Of a DNA stretch of 64,000 bases, positions 46,001-52,930 are shown one piece after another. Numbering within the stretch: the stretch's first letter is position 1; each line of letters opens with the position of its first letter. The notes beneath the pieces are model-generated. The model was not told where the DNA came from and ran no database searches. It saw nothing but the letters and a program-made list of their open reading frames with translations. The position numbers and the translations under genes are program-made. The stretch comes from Phoronis australis (taxonomy: Eukaryota; Phoronida; Phoronidae): the NCBI GenBank assembly GCA_002633005.1, contig NMRA01000150.1:202434-266433 (forward strand), written 5' to 3'.

Positions 46001-47481
46001 ACATGCCCAACTTCTAAATGTTGTGATTAATTCTTTATAGCAAAATCAAATACCTTATTGAAAATTACGACTTCAATGAAATGGATAAGACAAATAAACT
46101 ACAAAGACAGACGTGAAAATAAGTCACTTTATTTTTAAAACTGCACTGAATATCCAAAGAAGTCAGTTGTCCAAAAATCAACAACACAGATTGTACGAGT
46201 TGATTTTCACAAGATTGCCTACTTCACACATCCAAAATTGCTTTTAAAGAAAATAACTTATTCGGAAACAATACCAAGAATCCAGTTTCCAACTGAAACT
46301 AAACTCAAACCTTGTTTTAGTATTTCCTGTTTTAAGCATGAATTAGTGCCTAAGAATTTCTTTGTTTTAATCATCGTTTTAATCCAAGTTGGTACTTTTA
46401 AGTTATCACCCTAGGATAGAAGCAGTAACCTTGGAGTTCAGTTCACAAAGACTGCAAATTACAGTCATCAAATGTAAATCTCCAGACAGTCTCAAGTAAT
46501 TATAATGAATTTCATAATAAAATCAAAAATTCACATGTAACAGAGTTGAGTCCTCAATTGGACAAAATTTTTAACCCAGCTGTTCAGGGGCTATGTGGCA
46601 GTAAGAGTCCTCTGGAAATTTTGGAACCCAACTGTCAATATTGAATTCTAAACCAAAATGGTTTTGAGTGCAAAAATATTACCACAGTTATTCGACCTTG
46701 AATTGTTGCAAAATGAGCCTTTAAGTGAAGTCACAGGCAATGCATTAATCCACTATTTTATATTCAACCAACCCTATTAAACTCTGAAGCATTTTCGTTG
46801 ATGATTTTGACGTTGTTGTTGGTAACGGAAACCAAGTATCCTATCATGGTATGGAATACCATGAGTCAAGCATCCTATCATTGTAAGGAATACCATGAGT
46901 CAAGTGTCCTATCATGGTAAGGAATACCATGAGTCAAGTGTCCTATCATGGTAAGGAATACCATGAGTATGGTTTTATGAGCTTTTAAAAGTGGCTTTGA
47001 ACACTTTTCATTGTTTTAACAGCTAAATACAGAAGGAAAGTGCAGTTTGAACAGAAAAAAATTAGGTTATGCAAAACCTCCGATTATGAAGATTACAGCA
47101 CGAACACACCCCAACGTCAATGACAAGGCCATACCAACAACGAAACAGTTTCAAGTTACATTATAAAACGGTAAATAAATCATGAACTCTCCTGAATAGA
47201 TACTGGCATTTTATGTATGCCAGTTAGAAAATGTTTAAAATAAGTATTTAAATACGAATACGTATAACTACTTAGACAAAGCATGAAGCACTAAGCATGT
47301 AGCTGCGAATGAAATAGTAAGGATGCAGGGAATATGATTCTTATCGATATTCCATAAATAAAATCCTTTTAACTTGTAGATTCCAAGACAGCAAAGGAAC
47401 TTACTAAACTCTTCATAAGCCAAGAAATGAAGTTTCACACCAGTTCCAGAGGTTGGACCATTTATGTTAACATAAACTACC
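24973..47481 (-). CDS. arrestin-domain (alpha-arrestin-like) protein, ten exons, both ends missing
   Basis: Ten minus-strand exons, each flanked by AG/GT, join with matching phase at all nine junctions into about 309 residues. The N-domain (exons 1-6) shows GVKLHFLAYEEFTEFVCIGD, then W-x-L-x-LYENNGKVLPRGNFMLPF, then LQDDLPSSF and EDEFRGCLSYHLAAS. This is the arrestin-N pattern of a G-x-x-LP-x-G-x-x-x-x-PF strand followed by LP-x-x-LPSSF and an R/Y-rich strand. The C-domain shows GLADLQLNIDKPSGPL, SVTVKLIRTLKVLMRSK, HLDKIKSVMVPL, PASTDGSLLQ and CGYHVLVDVDIDG...VPVNIY, followed by a WKDWLPPPWSY tail. Arrestin-fold proteins are cytosolic adaptors in receptor trafficking and ubiquitin-ligase recruitment; the role here is inferred. 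About 20-25 N-terminal residues and the C-terminus were not found. It converges on PDAP1 and diverges from PISD. The reading frame is intact. Confidence 0.85.
25186..25296. repeat. 37-bp minisatellite x 3
   Basis: Units beginning caagtaacccagtgcaggca start at 25186, 25223 and 25260, nearly identical. Confidence 0.93.
26044..26200. repeat. short direct/inverted repeat block
   Basis: Contains 'tgtaacaactgttaca' (near-palindrome) and repeated 'gttacattttacgt', 'attgttacaattta' and 'attgttatattttacg' units. In the last visible arrestin-gene intron. Function unknown. Confidence 0.5.
26580..26662. repeat. imperfect (ATT)n microsatellite
   Basis: A run of tta/tca/att triplets interrupted by point changes. 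Confidence 0.8.
27707..27799 (-). CDS. arrestin-domain gene exon
   Basis: Acceptor cttgttttag, donor AAAAAG|gtaggg. 31 codons, phase 0 both sides, CGYHVLVDVDIDGTNKV then NVQVPVNIYMSNKK, the last two long strands of the arrestin C-domain. Confidence 0.85.
28085..28240. repeat. degenerate ~21-bp tandem repeat x 7
   Basis: Repeating 'aatcatgcatacgaac' units with drift (catgcgcacgaacc, catacatacgag, cacacgcacaaac). Gives open frames by chance. Confidence 0.7.
28565..29845. mobile_element. array-type repeat family, copy 1
   Basis: Starts 'acaagagcaacgcag', contains about 2.5 internal units of roughly 430-450 bp and ends in 'gatagagcagcgga', GC-rich gacg repeats and a hairpin 'gtccacat-ataaa-atgtggg'. 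Marker in each unit: 'gccactaggtggcgcaaa' and 'gatacagaggtaaacgtaaa'. Other copies lie at 40846-43950, 51478-52930 and 54340-55080. It sits inside another repeat (29940-30230 type). Confidence 0.75.
29940..30230. repeat. ~185-bp direct duplication
   Basis: 'gtgcaaactcttgtggctag' then 'ggagttcgcattccag' and 'gcttgagttct' recur about 185 bp later in modified form. The linker 'gttgactaattttgcca' also occurs at 28537, just before array-type copy 1. Confidence 0.65.
30596..30730. repeat. 35-bp minisatellite x 4
   Basis: Units of 'accagagtacacacctcatc' plus 'tttcataccccgatg'. Confidence 0.9.
31616..31694 (-). CDS. arrestin-domain gene exon
   Basis: Acceptor tgttttcag, strong donor CTTCAA|gtgagt. 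Encodes IKSVMVPLTNCDGKDLPAST then DGSLLQ, 26 codons, matching the I-x-V-P-L...S-L-L strand pair of arrestin C-domains. Confidence 0.85.
32600..33040. mobile_element. small non-autonomous repeat with internal 36-bp array
   Basis: Starts gggcgcacccagggg and ends with a run of Cs, 'aatattttaggctgtgtgca', 'cgcatgca'. The same order (gcgtgctcccagggggg ... ccccccc 'aaattgaaggctgggtgcg' cgcatg) occurs at 47697-47952. The ends are imperfect inverted repeats. Confidence 0.5.
32655..32906. repeat. 36-bp minisatellite x 7
   Basis: Seven units starting 'caagtaaatgagacaaaagt' plus 'ccacaggaattctgtc', almost identical. Because 36 is a multiple of three, all frames stay open for more than 110 codons on both strands; this is not evidence of coding. 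Confidence 0.95.
33959..34143 (-). CDS. arrestin-domain gene exon with intron donor hidden as a stop
   Basis: Acceptor cttttacag. Opens LIRTLKVLMRSKRASC, then a Ser/Cys-rich linker (SRLSSCSSWPSC), then DPMEYTAVMWDQVFKAGQQL. Read through, the ORF ends at TAA, but that TAA is part of the donor GACAA|gtaatt. Splicing there leaves two bases that join the next exon in frame as Lys. The cysteine- and serine-rich insert is unusual for the family. Confidence 0.78.
34345..34438 (-). CDS. arrestin-domain gene exon, start of C-domain
   Basis: Acceptor cattttcag, donor GTCAAA|gtaagg. Encodes YLTGGLADLQLNIDKPSGPL and ends NSVTVK in phase 0, the first strands of an arrestin C-domain. Confidence 0.83.
35242..35403. 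promoter_or_regulatory. cluster of nuclear-receptor, ETS and CRE-like motifs
   Basis: Three AGGTCA-like half sites spaced by one base at 35242-35263 (aaaggtgaaaggtcaaaggt plus ca; DR1 type). ACCGGAAGTGATGTCA at 35279-35294, AAGGTCAAGGTCA at 35371-35383 and ACCGGAAGACGTC at 35391-35403. It lies in an intron of the arrestin-domain gene. Motif matches are seen; enhancer function is only a guess. Confidence 0.25.
35880..38270. repeat. three related direct repeats split by a hAT-like element
   Basis: Blocks at about 35885-36020, 36550-36720 and 37800-38260 share 'gggctttcagaagatatttt', 'attatttgagattttctgat', 'agcgctgttc' and 'ctgttttcgcgtaatttcgc'. The last block is itself duplicated at 37900-38160. 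The hAT-like element 36889-37393 lies between copies two and three. Confidence 0.6.
36889..37393. mobile_element. 505-bp hAT-like non-autonomous element
   Basis: Starts CAGGGCTTGGAAT and ends with its exact reverse complement ATTCCAAGCCCTG. The flanking bases are gttgag on both sides (36883-36888 and 37394-37399), consistent with a slightly decayed 8-bp hAT duplication. The CAG...CTG termini fit hAT. No transposase; an internal ORF runs through an A-rich tract. Confidence 0.7.
38319..38380 (-). CDS. arrestin-domain gene exon (tentative)
   Basis: Acceptor aatttcag, weak donor AAATG|gtctat. Encodes NFDVLKNFGGPYNKCAGYLK, and the two left-over bases join the next exon as a Trp codon. Phase fits on both sides, but the donor is poor and the segment is little conserved in arrestins. 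Another exon could replace or accompany it. Confidence 0.45.
38719..38804 (-). CDS. arrestin-domain gene exon
   Basis: Acceptor ttattgcag, donor GTAAAT|gtaagt. Completes LPSSF across the junction and encodes MVEDEFRGCLSYHLAASL. Confidence 0.85.
39031..39204 (-). CDS. possible exon, unrecognised
   Basis: Open minus-strand frame after a good acceptor (gcgacctcag). It encodes KLHRYLRREHVRRSKFYEDF, then ESSISLSSSEERK, then RRVVALGNSYLN, which looks protein-like. It lies between two arrestin-gene exons that already join perfectly, so it would be an alternative exon, part of a nested gene, or chance. No clear donor. Confidence 0.2.
   Translation of the reverse strand, partial: VKLHRYLRREHVRRSKFYEDFESSISLSSSEERKSENRRVVALGNSYLNAISKCVLV
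40490..40555 (-). CDS. arrestin-domain gene exon, LP-x-G...PF motif
   Basis: Acceptor tattttag, donor CCGT|gtgagt. Encodes KVLPRGNFMLPFQVKL then QDDLP, the most diagnostic arrestin N-domain segment. Split codons match both neighbours. Confidence 0.88.
40846..43950. mobile_element. array-type repeat family, copy 2, split by a nested element
   Basis: Family sequence runs from 'acaagagcaacccaa' at about 40850 to 41117 and resumes at 43433, ending with the hairpin-like 'cacacatatatgcatgtgcg' near 43920-43950. The 2.3-kb interruption is the TA-target element 41118-43432. Joining the flanks restores the family order seen in copies 1, 3 and 4. Confidence 0.8.
41118..43432. mobile_element. complete 2,315-bp TA-target inverted-repeat element
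   Basis: The ends CCGTAATCGTTCGGGTTAA (left) and its exact complement (right) are flanked by TA on both sides (41116-41117 and 43433-43434). Each subterminal region carries several GGGCGGTTAA or GGGCGCTTAA boxes, all in the same orientation at both ends. A block of about 60 bp starting gagcagtgggcggttaaatc is nearly identical at 41177 and 43350. The interior shows only short ORFs (longest 72 codons) with no recognisable transposase. TA duplication and inverted ends suggest the Tc1/mariner-type insertion mode; the superfamily is not proven. A second left end lies at 63013 and a decayed right end near 20.9 kb. Confidence 0.85.
44070..44168 (-). CDS. arrestin-domain gene exon
   Basis: Acceptor ttatttaag (a second possible acceptor lies 14 bases in), donor CAATG|gtgaga. 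Encodes EFVCIGDQK then a stretch ending INWELKLYENN, finishing with one base of a Gly codon. Confidence 0.78.
44324..45959 (+). mobile_element. Kolobok-like (T2-type) element, copy 1
   Basis: 1.64 kb flanked by TTAA (44320-44323 and 45960-45963), with inverted ends AGGAGAATGCCACTC and GGGTGGCATTCTCC. The terminus TTAAAGGAG fits the TTAAAGGRR rule of T2/Kolobok MITEs. It contains a decayed THAP-type zinc-finger reading frame (about 44450-44700). It aligns throughout, inverted, with 48367-49971. Confidence 0.8.
44450..44700 (+). pseudogene. THAP-domain remnant, frameshifted
   Basis: Aligns base by base with the minus-strand THAP remnant at 49575-49841 (shared 'gcaggtatatcgtttttt', 'ctcgagagtcc', 'ggaagtgg', 'gaagaatgaaa', 'accaagtatgag'). 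The frame is broken by several indels and an in-frame stop. THAP fingers are the DNA-binding domain of Kolobok and P-element transposases. Nothing catalytic remains. Confidence 0.55.
46833..46968. repeat. 34-bp minisatellite x 4, each unit a hairpin
   Basis: Units at 46833, 46867, 46901 and 46935. Each contains tcatggta...ataccatga, an inverted repeat with 7-8 bp arms. Confidence 0.88.
47405..47481 (-). CDS. arrestin-domain gene, first visible exon
   Basis: Minus-strand acceptor ttcttttcag, donor TTTA|gtaag. Encodes VVYVNINGPTSGTG then VKLHFLAYEEF, the second and third strands of an arrestin N-domain. It enters needing two bases from an upstream exon and leaves with one base. Confidence 0.75.
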
Positions 47482-47696
47482 CTGAAAAGAATAGATACCA
47501 CGATTAAACTGTGAATTTGGTGCAAACCTGCTGAAGCTCCCTTTTAAACGCTTTCAAGAAAAATCGTTTCAGCTTTATTTAACCCAAGTTTCCTGGAAAC
47601 TTTAGCAGATTTTTGTTTAACATGTAAGGTTGAAATTGAGAACTTTCAAAATTCTGAGCGGATTTGCATCTTACACTTGTATATTACGTATATAGG

Positions 47697-47952
47697 ATGC
47701 GTGCTCCCAGGGGGGGCTCAGGGGGCTCAAATGAGCCCCCCATTTGGCGAAGTATGTAAAAAAGGTCTGCCTCTGAGCGACAAGAAGTCCGAGATAACTT
47801 GACAAAAGACCACCAAATAAGCGCGAACACGCACTTCACAGTGGTGCTCCTGTTTTTCTCTTTTTTTACTCTGCCCGTTGCTTTGTTAGGATAAGGTCCA
47901 CGACGTCAACAATTCAAGCCCCCCCAAATTGAAGGCTGGGTGCGCGCATGTA
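47697..47952. mobile_element. small non-autonomous repeat, copy without array
   Basis: Same framework as 32600-33040 (gcgtgctcccagg ... ccccccaaattgaaggctg ggtgcgcgcatg) but with no 36-bp array in the middle. Carries 'gggggctcaaatgagccccc', a strong palindrome, near its left end. Confidence 0.5.
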
Positions 47953-48366
47953 TAGTCTCTGTTTGTTGACGATAGGAAGACTTGGAGGCCTTAGTCTTGA
48001 CACAAAGGTGTATCAATTTACAGCTTTGGATCTGACTACTGGGTTCCACTTAAGTGATGAAAATATTGGGTAAAGATTCCTTTTGGAACCAAAGAACCGT
48101 ACCTTGATGTGGAAGTGTACAGCCGTTTCGTCCATATCTCACGGACTTGATTCACCACCAGGTGTGCCCTCAGTCGTAGTAGAATAAAACAATAAAAACA
48201 GTACCAGAGATTCCCTAATGTCGATAGCAATTCGTAACAGGTCTGAATAAACTGCAGGTAGATCACATCCAGGATCTCTGTTAAGACAAGGTCTGTGGAC
48301 TTGGATCTCAATTGCTTCACGTAACCCTGAGCTCCACACTTCTCTGTGTGTTGGGTGTAGACTTAA

Positions 48367-49971
48367 AGGAGCATGCCACCCAAAAAACAACCTAATTTGT
48401 ATCAATTTATATTGAGTAGTTCTACTCCATGACGACACGTACGGTTGCGTTACCCGACATCTGACGGCAGACGGAGGTGTTGAAATTATCCAATGACGTC
48501 ATCGGTTTCACACGCAGTCTGTTCAGCAGTTCACAACATGGTTTACTGGTGTCAGCTTATCGCTTGAAGTCATCGTTTAACACCAATAAATCATCAAACT
48601 TTGATGTAAAACCCTTAAAAATACACCGATTCTTATAAAAACGTGTTGTTTTATTTCGCTCTTATGGATTTATTGGTATTTGGACACACCGTAAGTTCGG
48701 CAGGCCAATAAGGTCCGTAGCAGGAGTTTGGGGTCTGTTCGGAGACAATTTTGAAGTATTTTCCATGAGATACAAACAGGAGAACCTAGATCTGTGTTGT
48801 TTAGACTTGTGATTTTTTAGTTCTAAACACAAAACGCTTGTTATCCCCGCCAGTGGTTCGGAAACTTATCAGACATCACCAACATAAACCATCCAAAGTT
48901 CAGCGGAAACTAAACTTCCAGTCAAGAAAATACTATACTAGTGAGACAAAGTAATGTGCACCTGATTAGTTGGTGAATTAGCCACAAAACTGCAAATCTA
49001 CTTACTCGTCGGGGGCCGCAAATTCAGGTTCCGCTTCGGCCACAGCATCGTCAGGGCAGAAGTTGTACATTGACAATCATTATCTGAGTAATGTAAATGT
49101 AAATAAAGATTCCCCTTACACCTGGCCGTGGGATGGAAATCGAGTTGTTTCACAACAGTTTCTACCAGCAAACACTAAATTAGCATGAGCTCAAACGGCT
49201 TAGGTGACCCGTCAATTAGTTTTTTTGCACCTAAAGCCGGAAACGCAGTGATTTATTCATTGCTGGTTTTTCAAATCATTTGCACTCACGAACATTCCAA
49301 ACGCATTACAAATTGCATCTAATGAGAAAGACTTTTTTTTCAGATTTATATAAGTATTGGTTAGGGTGAGAATAATGCATTATGAAACAGAACGCTCAGT
49401 AATAAACGCCAACATGGCAACTCGCAATCCCGACTTAGGACGAGCTAGTGCTCATCAGTCCCGACTTCGCATGTGGATCGTTAAGTTTTACAGGCTATCA
49501 ATTCGAACAGGAAAACAGTGATGAAGAAATACTAGAGGTGCCGTGAACAACCTCAGACAACGGAACGTATGGAGTTATTTAATAAGCCAGCATTCATCAG
49601 GCACTGTCGACGTCTGCAGGCCACAGACATGGAGATGCTTCACGGCCTCATACTTGCTATTTACAGCGTACATTTCATTCTTCACTACTGCGAACCACTT
49701 CCTAAACATTTCGGACTCTCGAGGAAGTCGAAAAAACGATATACCTGCTTTTCTCTTAATTGCATAGTTGGCACAAGCGGGACAATGCACCGCAACATAG
49801 CGGCATTCACTCTGCATATGAACCCCTGACGTCGCTAGCATCGTTTTTCACCTTCCTCACAGGTTAACGCGACACCTCTTGGCAAGGTAAAGCTGACCGT
49901 ATACAAGGCGATGTGGATATAGACCGATTAATACGGCAAAAAAGACTAATTAAATCGGGTGGCATTCTCCT
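48367..49971 (-). mobile_element. Kolobok-like (T2-type) element, copy 2, reversed
   Basis: 1.6 kb with ends AGGAGCATGCCACCC and GGGTGGCATTCTCCT, flanked by TTAA at 48363-48366 and 49972-49975. The TTAA target is verified by an empty paralogous site: the plus-strand Penelope copy reads 'cttcagtacattaagtctac' at about 50468-50487 with no insertion. It encodes a THAP-domain remnant on the minus strand. Confidence 0.85.
49575..49841 (-). pseudogene. THAP-type zinc-finger fragment of a Kolobok-like transposase
   Basis: 88-codon minus-strand ORF. After a CPAC pair (C-x2-C) comes GISFFRLPRESEMFRKW, the typical THAP hydrophobic/Trp core, and later VCGLQ, where the final C-x2-H has become C-x2-Q. 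The fourth zinc ligand is therefore lost. THAP domains bind transposon ends in Kolobok and P elements. No catalytic domain follows, so this is a non-autonomous relic. Confidence 0.6.
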
Positions 49972-50189
49972 TTAACATACTGAAGTCCTCATCAGAGATC
50001 TGGTGATGTTTCTGATGACAACCAAAACGAAGCTGAGGTTCGTCACGTGAAACGAGCGTAGCGTGCCAATGCATATCGTGACTGGATGTTCGATGTACGT
50101 AACAAGAAACGAAGACGGACTGACCCCGGACCCTTCGATCATCAACGTCCCTGTGTGTATTCCCCGTCAGAGGTGTCTCCGAAAGGATT

Positions 50190-50735
50190 CAGACCATCTA
50201 CCGTAAACACAACACCAAGTCATTTCACAAACCGTTTAACACTATTCGGTCCATCCTCCCATCATTGAAAGATGTGTCACCTCCCTAGAGGTGTGGTGTG
50301 ATCTATAAATACAAGTGGGGTGAGTGTACTGACAACTATATCGGTAAGACGGGTCGCCAGTTATTGACCAGGGTTAAGGATCATCGTAACCCCAACCTTA
50401 AACCTTTTACTGCTGTCCAAAACCATGATACAGATCTACATTTATTTACAAGATCTCTGATGAGGACTTCAGTACATTAAGTCTACAACCAAAGAAATGG
50501 AAGTGCAGGGTACGAGAAGCAATTGAGATCCAAGTCTACAGACCTAGTCTTAACAGAAATCCGGGACTTGATCTACCTGCAGGGTAGTCAGATCTGTTAC
50601 GGGATTCCCCGACATTAGGGAATCCCCGGTAATATGTTTATTGTTTTATGTTAAAACAACAGAGCGCACACCCGGTGGTGAATCAAGTCCAAGAAATATA
50701 GACGAAACGACTGTACACTTTCCATATCAAGGCAC
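50190..50735 (+). pseudogene. Penelope-like element: GIY-YIG endonuclease and C-terminal tail
   Basis: A frame reading IRSILPSLKDVSPP leads (with one frame break) into IYKYKWGECTDNYIGKTGRQ, then LLTRVKDH. This is a GIY-YIG nuclease signature as found at the C-terminus of Penelope-like retroelements, with the YIG and downstream Arg in place. A second frame shift leads to KISDEDFSTLSLQPKKW and REAIEIQVYRPSLNR, with stop near 50585. The reverse transcriptase core is missing. Frameshifts show it is dead. Confidence 0.8.
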
Positions 50736-50962
50736 GGTAAAGTCGGCAAAATAAAATAAGGCAAAAACGTCATGCCCATGAAAACTGTTCTGCTCTTGGT
50801 TATTTACAGGTGCTAAAAATATCGCTTTTCCATTATTCTGAAGCAAAATTAATTTGTGGCTTTGCCCACCATGCAACAGAGTGCCCCCTGTAGCCCAATT
50901 TCTGTTTTTGCCTATTCTTCATCCTTCTTCCACAAGATTGCACACAGTTCGCAAGAACTTAC

Positions 50963-51024
50963 CGTAATGGGCTTCACATTGTTATTTTTAGACATAAGCA
51001 CATTATCACAAGGAAACACAATTT
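50963..51024 (-). CDS. possible exon, unrecognised
   Basis: Minus strand: acceptor ttgcttag, strong donor ATTACG|gtaagt, 20 codons reading IVFPCDNVLMSKNNNVKPIT. It lies upstream of the arrestin-domain exons on the same strand, but its exit phase (0) does not match the first visible exon, which needs two bases. It may belong to another gene or to a missing step. Confidence 0.22.
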
Positions 51025-51477
51025 CTAAGCAAATTTTGTTTCACAAGTTGCCACCATCTCTTGGAAGAGGATGCAAAAATTGAGTTTGGTCGTAAATGGC
51101 ATGTTTGAACTCGACATCACTTTTGTTTGTTAATAGCAGGAAGGTGATGCGAGAAAATGAGGTGTATTAGATTTTGATTCTGTTACAACAGTTGTAACCT
51201 GGTAATTGCCAAGGTAAGTGTCGTCTCACTCACAGACTTCGCATGTACCCCACCCCCGCCCGCCTGTTGAGCACAATGGACTGCAGCATATGCTGTTTCA
51301 TTAGGTGTTCCACGAATGGTACCTGGTACTTTGTACATGACAGCAAGTTTGATGCGTAGCATAACACCAAATGCGACCTGCCAATTTCCCTCATTGCCGA
51401 ATGGGAAATGAGTTCGGCAAAACAAGGAGATTCGGTATACTAAGTGCAAGTCTTGGCCAGGACCACGTCAAACAACA

Positions 51478-52930
51478 ATAACAAGAGCAACGCGGAGCGC
51501 TGAAATGCGCCCACGAATGTATCGCAAATGGTGTGCTTTAGGGTTGCTTATTTGTGTCATAGAATGGGCACTAGATGGATATAAGCCAATTTTCAAAACC
51601 ATCCTTAAAATGATTTGGTTGATAGAGAGGTAGACGCCAAAAAACAGACTCGAAAACAGCAACAATGGCCACTAGGGCACTAGGTGGTGCAAATTAACTT
51701 GATTCCATCCAAAAACAGGAGGATAGCGTCATCTCATCAACAGATGTCCGTATTCAAAATTTTATGAAAATCTGTTGAGGACCTTTGAAGATACAGAGGT
51801 AAACGTAAAACTTAAATTGCCAGCAGGGGGCATACCAGTACTCAGATCCATCCCAAAATCATCGTCGTTCGTTGTCAACATCATATAAAGACACTTCTTA
51901 AACTTAGTAAAGATAATACAAACGGTTTAGGAGATATAGCTATGGGCACAAAGAAGAAACTGCCACTAGGAGGCGCCACATTAGTCAAAGTCATCGAAAA
52001 ACCGTCAGCTGTCCACTTCATGGTAAAAACATATATGCCAATTTTCACAATTATCCTGAAAGGGGTTTGGCTTATAGAGGGGTGTACGCCAAAAACAGAC
52101 TCGAAAACAATAAAAATGGCCACCAGGTGGCACAAACTAGGTCGAATCCATCTGAAAATAGAAAGATAGCATCACCTCACTAACAGAACCCCATACGCCA
52201 AATTTTATGAAAATACGTTGAAGCCCTTTGAAGATACAGAGGAAAATGTAAAAAAATAAAATTGCCACTAGGTGGAACACCAGTGGTCAGATCTGTCCGC
52301 AAGTCGTCGTCGTCCATTGCCAACATCATATAAATGCCCTTACTAAATTTAGAAAAGATGCTGCAAATCGGTTTAGGAGATAAGCCATAGGTGCAAAAAC
52401 AACGAAACTACAACTAGGAAGCGTCACAGTAGTTGAAGTCATCGGAAAATCATCATCAACCGTCCTCTACATAGTAAGAATATACATGCCAATTTTCACA
52501 ATCATGCTTAGAGCGGTTTCGTTGATAGAGGGGTGGATGTCAAAAAACAGACTCGAAAACAGTAAAAATGGCCAATAGGTGGCGCAAACTACATCGGATC
52601 CATCTGAAAACAAGAGGATGTCGTCGTTTCACCAATAGATGCCTATATACCAAATTTCATGAAAATAGCTCGAGGACCTTTGAAGATACAGAGGTAAACG
52701 TAAAAAACTAAAATTGCCACTAGGGGGCACACCCGTATTCGGATCCGTCCGAAAGTTTGCTCATGCCGACGGTCCCATCTATGAAAGGAATACATGTGCA
52801 AAATTTCATGAGCACATGTTAATCGGTTTTGGAGATAGAGCAGCGGACGCCGAACGCCGCCCGGACGGAAGGACGCAGATGACGGCACAATGCGTCCAAA
52901 TATAAATATGTGGGCGCATAAAAATGAAAA
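51478..52930. mobile_element. array-type repeat family, copy 3 (longest)
   Basis: Starts 'aacaagagcaacgcggag', has three internal markers 'ggccac(t/c)agg(t)ggc' at about 51667, 52118 and 52568 (spacing about 450 bp), and ends 'gagatagagcagcggacgcc', gacg-rich DNA and 'aaatataaatatgtgggcgc'. Chance ORFs only. Confidence 0.8.

Larger units (their letters stand above)
48075..50040 (-). pseudogene. Penelope-like element 3' end, interrupted by a Kolobok-like insertion
   Basis: On the minus strand, 'cagatctctgatgaggactt' plus 'cagtatg' (49976-50000) is followed, after the insertion 48367-49971, by a frame reading REAIEIQVHRPCLNRDPGCDL (shown in part). This is the conserved C-terminal tail of Penelope-like retroelements. 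The 3' flank to about 48075 is shared with the plus copy at 50190-50735. Only the C-terminal end is present, typical of 5' truncation. Confidence 0.65.
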
